Of a DNA stretch of 64,000 nt, positions 21,060 through 33,428 are shown piece after piece. Location of the stretch: the NCBI RefSeq assembly GCF_029852145.1, contig NC_079976.1, forward strand, positions 12,571,104 through 12,635,103, written 5' to 3'. The DNA is from Microplitis mediator. Its lineage: Eukaryota; Arthropoda; Insecta; Hymenoptera; Braconidae. The notes beneath the pieces were generated by a model that saw only the letters and a list, made by a program, of their open reading frames with translations, was not told the DNA's origin and searched no databases. How positions within the stretch are numbered: the first letter of the stretch is position 1; each line of letters opens with the position of its first letter. Position numbers and translations under genes: made by a program.

Positions 21060-23682
21060 GAATATCACTGTTAACTAACAGACGGCTATTTCACCGTTTG
21101 TCACTTCCAGCACAGCTTCATCAGGAGAGACGCCGTTCTTCCGAAGATGCCGACAATGATTTTGAAAGACGACAAGTATGTGTCTCTAAAAAGTCACACT
21201 ACCTCAAAGACCAACTTGACACGGAGAACCATGAACTATCTACTCGGATTCAGGAAGGCTCTACTCTACTCACTATCAATCAAGCTGTCAATGATGCTGC
21301 TTCCTCACTCTTACCTCCAGCAAGAAATAATACTTTTTCTCCTGAGGCTAAGATGAGAGGTCGCGTTGGGCAGCTTTCTTCGAAGATTGATGATCTCCGG
21401 AAACATTTCTCCCGCATTCAGTGTGTGATTGAATACGTAAATGCTCGTAAAGCGTTTACGCCTAAAGTCCACCGTATAGTGGCTGGACTACGATATCAAC
21501 ATCACACACCGAATAAGGAGAATCTTCTTAACATCAAAGAAGATTCCCTTAACAGGTTGCGGGCTCTGGTGACCGCTAAAAAGTCACTAGAGAAAAAGCT
21601 GAACCGGCTTACCGATAACTCTTTGTTTCGGTTAAGTCCTTTACGCTTTCTGGCACATAAGATATCTGTTTCTGGTGATCCCCCATCTATCGAGCGAGTA
21701 GAAGCTTTCAATCGTGACACTCCAGTTCTCAACGACTTCGAGGCATTCTGTCGACAACATCGAAACGACAATGTTGATGAAGAGAGCTCTGAAGTCAGCG
21801 TGGAAGAAGTTCGTTCAGCTCTGAATAATGGTAAGAACTGGGCTGCACCGGGTCCGGATGGCATCAACTTATTTTGGTGGAAGAAACTGACTTCTATCCA
21901 CAGTCATCTGGCCCGGATTTTCACCGCGCTTATCACGAGAGGCAACGAACCTATTCCAAGCTGGCTTGTATAAGAGCGAAACGTGCTTATCCCTAGAAAA
22001 GGTGACTTGTCTGACCTGAAAAACTACAGGCCTATCACCTGTTTGAATGCGGTCCATAAGATTTGCACCAAAATCTTGAATAATCGCATTCTGCAGGAAA
22101 AAGATCCTGTATGGCAGCAGATATATGAACAACGTGGCAGTAAAAGAGGCCTGTCAGGTTGCAAAAAGAATCTGTTATTCGATCGTTGTGACATTCGAGA
22201 CGCGATCTACTATCAGCACAACCTGTCAATGGCCTGGATTGACTACCATAAGGCACTTGACTCAACATCTCATGAGCTCCTTCTCCTTTTGCTTAAATGC
22301 CTTGGGGTCAATCGCGATACAGTGGGGTGCATTCAGCGTACGATGTAACTATGGCGAACGTTCCACATTTCATGTGGCAACGACGAACGTGTGACCGAAG
22401 TTGTACAGTACAAAAGTGGTGTATTCCAGGGAGATTCCCTGAGCCCTCTTCTGTTTTGCATCTCACTGTTGCCGATATCTGTTGCTCTACGCCGTACCCG
22501 TAGATTTTCAGTGGGCCCACCAACTGATCGGAGGTATTTGATCACCCACTTACTCTACATGGATGATCTGAAGGTATATGCTCCTGATGAGGATCACCTT
22601 CAGACAGCCTTAAACATCGTAGGAGAGTATACACGGGATGTCGGCATGGCTTTTGGGTTGGACAAGTGCGCGGTCGTTAATCTGGTGAGGGGTAAGTGCT
22701 CTGATTTGCGCGAAGATATCGAGTTAGTAGATGGGAGCGTCACTGTCCATCTTGACGCCGGAGAGTCGTACAAATATCTGGGGATTGACGAGAGTCCTAT
22801 GCAGGACGTTTTGAAAATCAAAACGGTTCTCTGCAGCGAGTATGGGTGGAGACTCCGGAAAATCTGGTCATCAGAACTTTCCGGAAAGAACAAAGTCTCC
22901 GCAACAAGCATGCTTGTTGTCCCAGTACTTCTCTACTCTTTTAGTGTCCTTAAATGAGCCCCAGAAGAGCTCAGAGACCTCGATATCAAGACTCGCAAAG
23001 TCATGAATATGAATCGGAGCATGCGCCCTAAGTCCTCAGTCACCAGAGTATACCATTCTCGGCAAATCGGAGGGAGAAGTCTACAGAGCTTGGAGTGTCT
23101 ACATAATCGTTTGGTTTTGGGTCTAACATACAAAGTTGTTGATTTCACTGCAGATGAAGACGACTTCCTTATGCAAATTGTCTATAGTCATGAGAATAGG
23201 CATATGGGAGCGTTCTTATACACGGCAGCAAGGTACGCGGCACAATCCCTCGGTCTCGGAAGAGTAAACCCACTTATTGAACTCCCTAAGGAGGAATTTA
23301 AGACGGTCGTCGGGAATGCTGAGCAACAAAAAGTGCTCAGTACAGACATAGACAAGTCCATGCACAGCGTGTTCTTTAAACACGTGCGTGATCATGGCTT
23401 GTCCACCCAGCTGACGTTTTCCTTCCTTAAGTCAGCTGGCCTGATGTCCGAGACCAAAGGATATATTTTGGCCTGCCGGGATGGTGTAATCAATACCCTC
23501 GAACACCGTACGAAAGTACTCCAGATGCAGCTACCCGACACACTGTGTAGGGTGTGTAAGCACTATCCTGAGACGCTTCTGCATCTCTTGTCTGCATGTC
23601 CTGTGCTGGCAAGAAGTGCATACGTTCAGCGTCACAATGCTGCTCTGCAAGTACTCTACTACCACCTTAGACATACGCATGG
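21060..23682 (+). pseudogene. R2-group non-LTR retrotransposon copy C, three stops, 3' truncated
   Basis: One reading frame runs from about 21098 to 23682 with only three in-frame stops (21971-21973 TAA, 22346-22348 TAA, 22955-22957 TGA) and no shift. N-terminal 'WAAPGPDGINLFWWKKL' is the start of the reverse transcriptase. It continues with 'LKNYRPITCLNAVHKI', 'MAWIDYHKALDS', 'GVFQGDSLSPLLF', 'YMDDLKVYA', the thumb and the CX2CX8HX4C finger near 23545-23600. The endonuclease is lost: at about 23682, right after 'HLRHTHG', the sequence switches to the 3' side of the jockey-group element. The first ~200 residues are Lys/Arg-rich without recognised DNA-binding fingers. With copy A this gives nearly the full protein layout. 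Confidence 0.88.
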
Positions 23683-23689
23683 TTATTTA

Positions 23690-26600
23690 ATTGTAGAGTT
23701 ATTTAATCTATACAAAATATTTAGTTTCTTCACGACCTTACTGACAGTACTTTTGAATTTTCTCTGAATGTTAAATTATCATCAATAAAAATCCCTAAAT
23801 ATTTTACTTGCTTACCTTTAACCCCATCAATAACAATATTACATTCATTTCTAATATTTGGTTTTCCTTGGTCGTGTATAATAGAAACTACAATTTTATC
23901 CTTATTCATTTTCATTCGATTTTGTTTTAACCATTTACTTATAATTATTCCTGCTGCATTTAGTTTCGATTCTATTTGTTTGATAAATAAACTAGTCAAA
24001 TACAATTTCATATCATCTGCAAATAATTTACACGTTACACCTATATCATTATCATTATTGGTATTATCATTCATGACACTAGTCATAACATTACTACTAT
24101 TAATATCATTAACAATACTTCCAATACTACTAACAAAGTATTCGTTAAATTTATTAGCTAAGTCTATGTCGTTAAAGATAACATCACCATTAAAATTAAT
24201 ACTATCTAAATGTGCCTGTGAGGGCCTATTATCTCCTACAACTTCTTTTAGATACATCCACAATTTTTTAGAATCTGATCTATTCCTATCAATATGATTT
24301 TCATAATACTTTCTCTTATTATTTATTTATAAGTTCTACTATAATGTTATTTCTTAATTTTTTATACTTTGCGATATCGTATGGATCTTTATTCTTTTTG
24401 CCGTCAACAAAAGTTTTATCCTAAATTTTATTTTATCTACAAGTTCAGAAGTTACCCAAGGTTTATTCTTCCATTTCGCTTTTATTATTTTTCTAATTAT
24501 TGGTGCCACTTCATCGAGTGTTGAGATCATACTATCTAAAATCCTATCAACAGAGGTATTAAATTTAATAAAATCAAAAGTACTATTTAGATCATTTTTG
24601 TTGACGATATTATTAATTTTATCATCTAATTTTGACAAAAACAAATCATAGTCTAAATTTTACTTGTTTCTAGTATAATAAACTAAATCTCCATTTGGGT
24701 TATTTAAATTTTGAATATTTAAGGTAACAATATTATTATCTGATATTTTTGGCGTTATTAATACAGATGTATCTATTTGAAAATTAGTAAATACTAGATC
24801 AATTATGGCATCAGAAGTGAATGTTGTTCTAGTCGGTTTATCTATTTTCTGCTTAAATCCAAGAAAGCCACATTCATTCAATAACTTTGTCGCGTAATGT
24901 GTATTTTTACTAATATCTACATTTAAGTCTCCGAGTATGATTATTTTATCTGTATTTACAAAGTTTTCAATAAAACTAATGAATTTATCACAGAAATAGT
25001 TTATAAGACTGTTTGGTGACCTATATAAATTACGTATCGTGAGCTGACTCGTTTCTTTTTAATTGCACCACATTGATCTAAGTTCCTTGAATTAACTCGT
25101 CACTAGCCACCAATGTGTTATGTCCGGATTTAATTAATTAATAATAATTAATTATTGGAAATGGTCGCGTGGGCCTCAAGTGGGAGGCACCGGGCAAACA
25201 GGGTGATTTTCCTAGAGGATTAGCTCTAGGTTTTAGTTTTATTGTGAGAACTCGAACGATAAACCCCGTGGGGGCCTCTCAGTGTATTCGATGCAGAATT
25301 TGGATGCACTATATTAAAGAATTTGTTAACTTCACCTGCCTTTCGTTGTTCGCTGCTTACTTGTAAGTTGGTCTTTGTAGCCATTGGACTGCAAACTCCT
25401 GGGTACGACTTCTGTTGGTCCCTGATCAAAAGATGATTTGGTTCAGGAAGAAGGGATGCAGTTCTTAATATTAGAAATAATCTAATATGCAGGTTTTCCC
25501 CAAATGATGAATGTTTATTCAATATTTGCCCTATGGGCTCGCCGTACTCAGTTCACAAGATGTTAAATTGTTCTTAACACTAAAGTTCTTTTCTGTCACT
25601 TAAATCTCTGGGATTTACACTTAACTATTAACTTAACTGATAGATTTACACTTTGAATTTGTTGAGTCTTTAGCTTACATGAGTTCGGTATGAATCCCCG
25701 ACTCCAGCAATTCACTCGGACGAGAATCGCTGTTTATACACTTAACAATTATTATAAAAATCACCCACGCCTTCTCGGGTTTTACGCGAGCGGTACGTCC
25801 CATGTGGTGAGTTTTGGAAAAGAAAATATAATTTTAAGAAGACAATTTTGAATTAAAATTTAACGGTAACAAGCAACTTGCCACGCCTCCTCTAGTGCAA
25901 TATCGAGATGATCTTTCCGTGGGATCTTGTAGTAACTTGACTGTTTAGATTTATTTAACGAATATAACTTATCGGTTTGAGAGAAATAGAAAATAGAAAA
26001 AGAGGGTTGCCTAAACGTAACATGGTTTAGAACTCACACGGGCCATCAAGGAAGATACATTAACTTCTCAAGCGTCATAGGCTGCCGCACCTTGGTGTTC
26101 GTTGTTTTTATCACCTCGGTTCGCGGTTCTGGAGGGAATCATTTAGAATATATAATTGGATGAATTTAGAATACAGTCAAGTGTAATTCCCTGATTGGAG
26201 GAATCGTTGACGACGTGCAACGAGGTGTTGGCCGAAGTTGCTATCCCTAAAATTGTTAACGCTGCACTTTGCAGCGAGCGCGGCAAAGAGGCCCCTTTAA
26301 ATATACGGCAAGCCGGATATAACAAATGTAATGAAGCTGATACTCTTCTTAATATACATAATTACTCCACCAGTTCGTTTGTTTAACGTGTTTGTTCGAC
26401 TAAAGTTGTAGTTGTCTATATTCAATTCACATTCAAGAACATCTTCTGAGACATGTGTTTCGGTTAAACAAATTACGTCTGGTTTTGTAACATTTATTCA
26501 ACTATTAAGTTCGTCCTTGTGATATATCAGTTCACATATATTTAACATAACTATTGATAAATCTGCACTATTAAATGTTGAATTAGTTGATGAATTTTTT
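23690..26600 (-). pseudogene. jockey-group non-LTR retrotransposon ORF2 (endonuclease and reverse transcriptase), broken
   Basis: The minus strand gives, in 5'-3' order: 'KPDVICLTETHVSEDV' and 'RTGGVIMYIKK' (about 26480-26350), start of an APE-type endonuclease; then, beyond the solo LTR 25116-26324, 'IIILGDLNVDI' (near 24920); 'TTFTSDAIIDLVFTNF' with 'SDNNIVTLNI' (about 24830-24710); a linker with 'WKNKPWVTSELVDKIK' (about 24480-24430); and the RT box 'LFADDMKLYLTS' (about 24030-23990) followed by 'VKYLGIFIDDNLTF' (about 23800-23760). ADD at the active site and an APE endonuclease define the jockey/I/CR1 side of non-LTR elements. Several shifts are present, and the middle of the RT before ADD is deleted (about 24150). 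It is broken at 23690 against R2-group copy C. Confidence 0.85.
25116..26324 (+). mobile_element. solo LTR, copy C of the TGTTATGTCC family, inside the jockey endonuclease
   Basis: Starts TGTTATGTCCGG and ends CCGGATATAACA, flanked by AATG at 25112-25115 and 26325-26328. The endonuclease coding sequence of the jockey-group element continues on both sides. It is more diverged from copies A and B than they are from each other, but keeps the ends, the 4-bp duplication and a GC-rich box (GCAGCGAGCGCGGCAAAGAGG, 26271-26291) at the same place near the 3' end. No coding region is seen. Confidence 0.8.
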
Positions 26601-26608
26601 GTAGATAG

Positions 26609-27467
26609 CTATAACTGTTTTATATTTTCTTTATTACTGTCAACTACTTTCTGGAAATAATTACACTTTAAATCAGTTGCACTGTGGGATGCATCCCAAT
26701 CACAGTTTTTAAATTTATTCAGATGTTGTTTGCAGTTTATACACTTTTCAAAGGTATTCTTGCATTCTTTCTCGTCGTGATTACCTGAACATTTCCTACA
26801 TACAGTGCTTTTATAACATTTACTTGCAAGATTGTTAAAGCTCCAAAACACTTGAAACATCTAGCGACATTAACAAAGTCGTAGACTTTAAAATTTTTTC
26901 ATCCGATTTTGATATTGTTCTTACTGATTATATGTTTATGTAAAATCGGAGATACTTCAAGCAGGATTGATCCATAATCTTTTCCTGTATTATATCTTTT
27001 AATCAGTTTGATGTCTTGTTCTGCCTATATTATATCGTTAAAATTATTTTGTTGGATAAAATCTTCAATGAATTTATCTTTATCAGCTGAGAGTAGAGAT
27101 TCTTCAACTTTAGCAATTTTTAATTTTAGTGGATTTTTATTCGAGGTTCTTATTTCATAAGAATTTCAGAATTTACTTTTAATTTCGTTCGAAAGAGAAA
27201 TTTTGTCAGCCTCATTTTCGTATCATTTCAACTTCTAATGTTACTTTGCCTCCTCGACTTTTTCTTACATTATTTACACCTACACCTAACTCAATAACAT
27301 TAATATTATTTGTAATTTGTTGGAGTGTAACATTGCTCTCTTGGTTAATAGTAGGTGTTATCAATAAGCGTTCAACACCATTTCTGATTGAGGTTCTATT
27401 GTTGATGTGGTTGGAAATATCTTGACCTTTGTTATTGTTACTATTGAGATAAACCGTATTTATAATA
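26609..27467 (-). pseudogene. jockey-group ORF1 (gag-like) with zinc knuckles, broken
   Basis: The minus strand reads 'KSTVCRKCSGNHDEKECKN' and 'FEKCINCKQHLNKFKNCDW' (about 26805-26690), two CCHC-type knuckles of an RNA-binding ORF1 protein. Upstream, in another frame, 'FVNVARCFKC' is the start of the first knuckle, so a shift lies near 26840. Further upstream the sequence is AT-rich and broken. ORF2 follows downstream on the same strand. The reading is cut at 27467 by the hairpin 27468-29217. Confidence 0.75.
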
Positions 27468-29217
27468 CACTGGTCACAGAAATTAAGGGATAGAAAAAAA
27501 ATCCGAAATTTTTAGGTGATTTTCAACATGCTGTAACTCAGTGAAAAATGGTCGTATAAAAAATCTAAAAAAAGCAAATTGTAGCCTCAAGTTTCTAGTT
27601 TTCAGATCTGGACCTCAAAATTTTTTATCATGTACGGTTCCGGAGTAATCATAAGAAAACCAACAAAAAAAAATTTTCAAAATTTTTGCTGGTCTTTCAA
27701 TACCTCTATGGGCGACAATAAATTTTTTTGAATAATCCGACTGTCTGACTTTTCTCGGAAATTTTATGCCCTTTAATTTGGTGGCCTTAAAAAGTCTCTA
27801 CGACGATTTGGCGCCGAGTTATCATTGATCAAAGCAAAAAAGTCCATTTTGGCTTTGATAATCAATAACTCCGGATGTATTGGTCGTACAGAGAATGGAA
27901 GCAAGGTTTTGAAAACTGGAAAACATTCTCTATATGGAAAAATTAGTGGCAATTGATAGAAAAATTTTTTTTAAAGCAATATTGTTTAGTAAAAAACAGG
28001 TCAAAATTCACAAATTTAAGGATATTCGGAAATCTTGCTATAACTGTAGATATAACGGATGAACAAAGGATATCTTCGACTTTTTTTCAACCTCAAAGTG
28101 TCCTGAAAAAACCCTGAAAATTTCAAATCGCTGCAATTTTTCTTTCTTAGTGTCCCGAAGCTTTAAATTTACCGATTTTGTCAAAAATCACCATAATTGG
28201 TAGTTTCTCGGTTTTTGTTCATTTTTTCGATTTGAAAATGTTTTTTTTACCGATAATCTTCATTTCTTCGATCAAAAAGATCGATTATCGAAAAAAATTA
28301 AAAAAAACAAATTTTGAAAAAAAAAAATTTTTGAAAAAAAAAATTTTGAAAAAAAAAAATTTTTTTTCAAAATTTTTTTTTTTCAATTTTTTTCGATAAT
28401 CGATCTTTTTGATCGAAGAAATGAAGATTATCGGTAAAAAAAACATTTTCAAATCGAAAAAATGAACAAAAACCGAGAAACTACCAATTATGGTGATTTT
28501 TGACAAAATCGATAAATTTAAAGCTTCGGGACACTAAGAAAGAAAAATTGCAGCGTTTCGAAATTTTCAGGGTTTTTTCAGGACACTTTGAGGTTGAAAA
28601 AAAGTCGAAGATATCCTTTGTTCATCCGTTATATCCAAAGTTATAGCAAGATTTCCGAATATCCTTAAATTTGTGAATTTTGACCTGTTTTTTACTAAAC
28701 AATATTGCTTTAAAAAAATTTTTTCTATCAATTGCCACTAATTTTGCCTTATAGAGAATGTTTTCCAGTTTTCAAAACCCTGCTTCCATTCTCTGTACGA
28801 CCAATACATCCGGAGTTATTGATTATCAAAGCCAAAATGGACTTTTTTGCTTTGATCAATGATAACTCGGCGCCAAATCGTCGTAGAGACTTTTTAAGGC
28901 CACCAAATTAAAGGGCATAAAATTTCCGAGAAAAGTCAGACAGTCGGATTATTCAAAAAAATTTATTGTCGCCCATAGAGGTATTGAAAGACCAGCAAAA
29001 ATTTTGAAAATTTTTTTTTGTTGGTTTTCTTATGATTACTCCGGAACCGTACATGATAAAAAATTTTGAGTTCCAGATCTGAAAACTAGAAACTTGAGGC
29101 TACAATTTGCTTTTTTTAGATTTTTTATACGACCATTTTTCACTGAGTTACAGCATGTTGAAAATCACCTAAAAATTTCGGATTTTTTTTCCATCCCTTA
29201 ATTTCTGTGACCAGTGT
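27468..29217. mobile_element. 1.75-kb hairpin element, second Tc1-like family, TA target
   Basis: Starts CACTGGTCACAGAAATTAAG at 27468 and ends with its reverse complement at 29217, with TA on both sides. The arms of about 850 bp are near-perfect reverse complements around a centre near 28345, made only of A and T runs. It is inserted in the 5' part of the jockey-group element. End sequence and TA target resemble Tc1/mariner ends, and the layout resembles the family at 7614-9396, but the arm sequence is different. No transposase is present. Confidence 0.9.
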
Positions 29218-29218
29218 A

Positions 29219-29398
29219 TTAACATCTTTGATAATTAGAGTCTTTTCAATTAAAGTGTGGTATTATAGTGCGCAGTAAGCATTATTAATCCACATGTAAT
29301 TACTCATACGCAGATTAGATTCTAAATAAATATATGTCAATTAAGCAGATCGGTAAAGCCGTCATTCCTTTAAAACAAAAAAATTAAAAAGTCTGGTG
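29219..29398 (-). pseudogene. 5' end of the jockey-group element
   Basis: The stretch shares several boxes with 18540-18725 (GTATTATAGTGCG, ATTATTAATCCACATGTAATT-like, GCCGTCATTCC). It lies upstream of ORF1 once the hairpin is ignored, so the jockey-group insertion probably spans 23690-29398. Confidence 0.5.
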
Positions 29399-29630
29399 GG
29401 AAATTAGAGTCACTTTATTAAATAATAAGAATAATAATAATAATTGCTTATGTCAATTTTGATATATTCAAATCCATCATTTCTATTATACAATGTCTAA
29501 TGTGACATTTCATATTCTGTTCATTACCTGTCAGTCTCATGTTTCATTTCGTGATTGATGAGTAATCAAGTATGTACAGATTTAATATTCTTTTTTAGAT
29601 TTACAGAGAAAAAGAATTTATGGAGACGAT

Positions 29631-30679
29631 AAAAATGATAATTTTAAAAAATTGAAAATTTAATAGTCATTAAAAACTGGGAAAAATTACGGAATTTTTT
29701 TTTATTTTAGTTTGTGATTAATTTTTATCGATTTTTTATGCGTATAGGACTCAGAAGTTAATACATTTTTTTTTTTCAAGTAATTCAAGACAGAGAAAAA
29801 CGTAATTAAAAAAGGAAAAAGAAAATAGAAGTGGGTTCTGAATTTTTTTATAAAATAATAACTGAAGTAAGATAAGAATTTTTCATCTAAAAATAGTTAT
29901 CAAAAATTCTAAGATTTTTAATCATAATTAAAAAATTTTTATAGCTAATTCTGTACGCTGTGATAGGTATTTTCGTACGCTGTTAAAAATTTACATCGTA
30001 CCCGATGAAAAAAGATTTTATACAATTGTATAAAATTATATACAATAAATGGCCCGATCCAATTGTATACAACTGTATAAAAATTGTATACCATTCTATA
30101 CAAAATGTATACGAGTCTAAATAATTATATACAATTGTATACAATTATTATAATTTATAAGTATTATAATTATATACAATTGTATATAATTATTTAGACT
30201 CGTATACATTTTGTATAGAATTGTATACAATTTTTATACAGTTGTATACAATTGGATCGGGCCATTTATATAATTTTATACAATTGTATAAAATCTTTTT
30301 TCATCGGGTACGATGTAAATTTTTAACAGCGTACGAAAATACCTATCACAGCGTACAGAATTAGCTATAAAAATTTTTTAATTATGATTAAAAATCTTAG
30401 AATTTTTGATAACTATTTTTAGATGAAAAATTCTTATCTTACTTCAGTTATTATTTTATAAAAAAATTCAAAACCCACTTCTATTTTCTTTTTCCTTTTT
30501 TAATTACTTTTTCCTCTGTCTTGAATTACTTGAAAAAAAAAAATGTATTAACTTCTGAGTCCTATACGCATAAAAAATCAATAAAAATTAATCACAAACT
30601 AAAATAAAAAAAAATTCCGTAATTTTTCCCAGTTTTTTATGACTATTAAATTTTCAATTTTTTAAAATTATCATTTTTA
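29631..30679. mobile_element. 1.05-kb near-perfect palindrome
   Basis: Left arm from AAAATGATAATTTTAAAAA and right arm ending AAAATTATCATTTT are reverse complements throughout, with the axis near 30155. The outer ~370 bp of each arm is ordinary AT-rich sequence (GCGTATAGGACTCAGAAG is a landmark). The inner ~310 bp is made of TATACAATTGTATA-like words bounded by CCCGATGAAAAAAG. There is no gene. The absence of a spacer at the axis is unusual and may partly be an assembly product. Confidence 0.85.
30003..30308. mobile_element. short element with CCCGATGAAAAAAG ends inside the palindrome
   Basis: TACCCGATGAAAAAAGATTT at the left and its reverse complement at the right bound repeats of TTGTATACAATTGGATC(G)GGCC and TATACAATTGTATA. 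A third end of the same kind occurs at about 30850-30872, after a related TATACAATT tract and a (TATATATAATTATATATAGTC)-type array, so this is a repeat family, not just the palindrome's axis. Confidence 0.6.
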
Positions 30680-30684
30680 CAATT

Positions 30685-30872
30685 GTATATAATTATATAG
30701 AATTGTATACAATTTCTATACAAATTGTATACAATTGGATCTGGCCATTTTTTCTATCCAATTATATTTAGTCTATATATAATTATTTTTAGTCTATATA
30801 TAATTATATATAGTCTATATATAATTATATATAGTCTATATATAATTGTATAAAATCTTTTTTCATCGGGTA
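30685..30872. repeat. partial copy of the CCCGATGAAAAAAG family with a TAGTCTATATATAATTAT array
   Basis: The stretch contains ACAATTGTATA words, GGATCTGGCC, five copies of a 20-21-bp TAGTCTATATATAATTATATA unit, then CTTTTTTCATCGGGTA, the family end in reverse. Confidence 0.65.
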
Positions 30873-30974
30873 ATTTTTCGAAAAATGAATTGGAAGCTAA
30901 TAGGCTAAACATTTAGCCATCATTAAAATCGGGTATAGTAACTTTAATTCGTCTTTTAAATATCGAATGTAATT

Positions 30975-31508
30975 ATGTATATGACGCGAGTTGTGACAAT
31001 TAACTATTTAGACAAAGGCGAAGTTCCCAGAGAAGATTTAGTTATTGATTTAGAACTAATGAGATTCTTTTCAATTGATAATCTCGAAAATATGAATAGA
31101 CCTCGATGCGCATTCAGTTTCAACCACACCAAACTCGGAAATTATACCTGTTCATATGGAACTGTTTAGCAGCTAAAACAATGGTTTTTGAAATATTGGA
31201 GCTGTAAGCCATCATATGAGAAATCAGTACAGTTATTCTACCAACTATCTGATTTGAGAAAAATGGATGCAGCCGACATTGCTTGTCTTGATGATGTGTT
31301 CATTCTCTAATTTGCTCGATCTCAAATACGATTTTTCTGGGATAAACTACCAATTAGTTTGAAACAGAACTTTAAAATTATGGACTATCAGTTTTGCATT
31401 GAACATAATCAAATTACAAGATCTGATTATGATGTCCCGGGAATTTATCTTTATCCTTACAAAAAAGATTGTACTAAGTGTAAAAAACTAACAGATGCGT
31501 TGAAATAA
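30975..31508 (+). pseudogene. unrecognised protein-like frame with two in-frame stops
   Basis: One frame of about 177 codons runs from ATG at about 30975 to TAA near 31508, broken only by TAG (31167-31169) and TAA (near 31308). Base composition by codon and residue use look protein-like: charged segments ('NYLDKGEVPREDLVIDLELM'), aromatic runs ('QWFLKYWSCKPSYEKS'), and a C-terminal 'YPYKKDCTKCKKL' with a CX2C pair. I recognise no family. Lying between two hairpin elements, it may be a fragment of a transposon gene or a host gene exon. Intact relatives elsewhere would be needed to name it. Confidence 0.45.
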
Positions 31509-31514
31509 TTATAA

Positions 31515-31890
31515 ATTCATACTTAACATTTTTTTTCTAACTTATTTATAATTATATATACTTATCATGCTATATTGATTAATTATGTGTATTGGGTATA
31601 AGCAAAATAAAATTATTAAAACATATTTTAATTGTGAAAATTTATTTATTTCTCTCATCCTTGTTTTCTCATACAATTATTATTAAGTTAATTTTCTTAC
31701 AGTACTACTTAATGGGTTATATTCAATAATACGATCATGCAGAATTAAGCAGTATGCTGATGTCTGAGGGGGAAACTGATCATTTGATTCAAATTCAACT
31801 CGGATTATGGAAAGGGGGATATGGGATTGATACTGTAGGTTTATGGGGGCTTGAATTATATAGATTCGAGGATGGGAGATTTATATATAT
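31515..31890. other. AT-rich spacer, no gene seen
   Basis: No supported feature. An open frame through 31754-32203 enters the hairpin arm and is mirrored in its other arm, so it is not taken as a gene. Confidence 0.4.
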
Positions 31891-31894
31891 ATAT

Positions 31895-33413
31895 GGGGCA
31901 TTCCACGCCAAATCAACCACTTTGGAATTTGACCCCTTTAATTTGGCTGAAAATTTTTTCTCTTTTTCTACCCTATCAGAAATGTTTCTCATAATTTTTT
32001 CAAATTTTTTCACCCAACCGAAAAAAAGTTATAAATTTTTGAAAAAAATGGCTTTTTTTATTTTAAATAGCTATAACTTGTTCAAAATTCGACTGATTGG
32101 AACGTTTTTTTTTTCAAAATTTTTGTTTTTAAATGTACTTTTTGAAAAAAAATACAAAAAAATTATTGCAACCTATTTTCATTGTTTTTTTGTAGATTTT
32201 TAGAAAAAATCAAAAATTTTTCGATGTTTACCATTTTTGATTTTTGATTTTTTTTTTTTTATATGAAACTTTGACATTTTCTCCAGATCCTCAAATTTTT
32301 TCAGAGTGATGATTTTTCGATTTATATTTTTTTTTTCCAATTGAAAAAAAAAATTATTTACAACTAGCCTTATTTCTCATAACACCATGCTTAAAATTTT
32401 TGAGAGTGCTCAGAAAATTTTCAAATTTGGAAAAAAAAAATAAAAACAATAAATTTAAATGGTAATGTTCGAAATAATTTGAATTTTGTTCGAAAAATCA
32501 AGTATAAAAATAGAAGGACCTTCTGAATAATTTTTTTGTATTTTTTTCTGAAAACTACATTTAAAAACGAAGAAAATGAAAAAAAAAAATTTTCGTTTGG
32601 GCCATTTTTGGACAGATGCTGGCAATTCAAAAAAATTCCTTCTACACTCATTGTTTTATGGTTAAAAGAATTTTTTTTGAATTGCCAGCATCTGTCCGAA
32701 AATGGCCCAAACGAAAATTTTTTTTTTTCATTTTCTTCGTTTTTAAATGTAGTTTTCAGAAAAAAATACAAAAAAATTATTCAGAAGGTCCTTCTATTTT
32801 TATACTTGATTTTTCGAACAAAATTCAAATTATTTCGAACATTACCATTTAAATTTATTGTTTTTATTTTTTTTTTTCCAAATTTGAAAATTTTCTGAGC
32901 ACTCTCAAAAATTTTAAGCATGGTGTTATGAGAAATAAGGCTAGTTGTAAATAATTTTTTTTTTCAATTGGAAAAAAAAAATATAAATCGAAAAATCATC
33001 ACTCTGAAAAAATTTGAGGATCTGGAGAAAATGTCAAAGTTTCATATAAAAAAAAAAAAATCAAAAATCAAAAATGGTAAACATCGAAAAATTTTTGATT
33101 TTTTCTAAAAATCTACAAAAAAACAATGAAAATAGGTTGCAATAATTTTTTTGTATTTTTTTTCAAAAAGTACATTTAAAAACAAAAATTTTGAAAAAAA
33201 AAACGTTCCAATCAGTCGAATTTTGAACAAGTTATAGCTATTTAAAATAAAAAAAGCCATTTTTTTCAAAAATTTATAACTTTTTTTCGGTTGGGTGAAA
33301 AAATTTGAAAAAATTATGAGAAACATTTCTGATAGGGTAGAAAAAGAGAAAAAATTTTCAGCCAAATTAAAGGGGTCAAATTCCAAAGTGGTTGATTTGG
33401 CGTGGAATGCCCC
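31895..33413. mobile_element. 1.52-kb hairpin element with GGGGCATTCC ends
   Basis: GGGGCATTCCACGCCAAATC at 31895 is mirrored by its reverse complement ending at 33413. The arms of about 740 bp match almost base for base. A short loop lies near 32640-32675, between the two GAATTGCCAGCATCTGTCC-like inner ends. AT dinucleotides flank both ends. The arms hold poly-A/T runs and no gene. It is a third, unrelated hairpin family. Confidence 0.9.
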
Positions 33414-33428
33414 ATATATATAAATATA

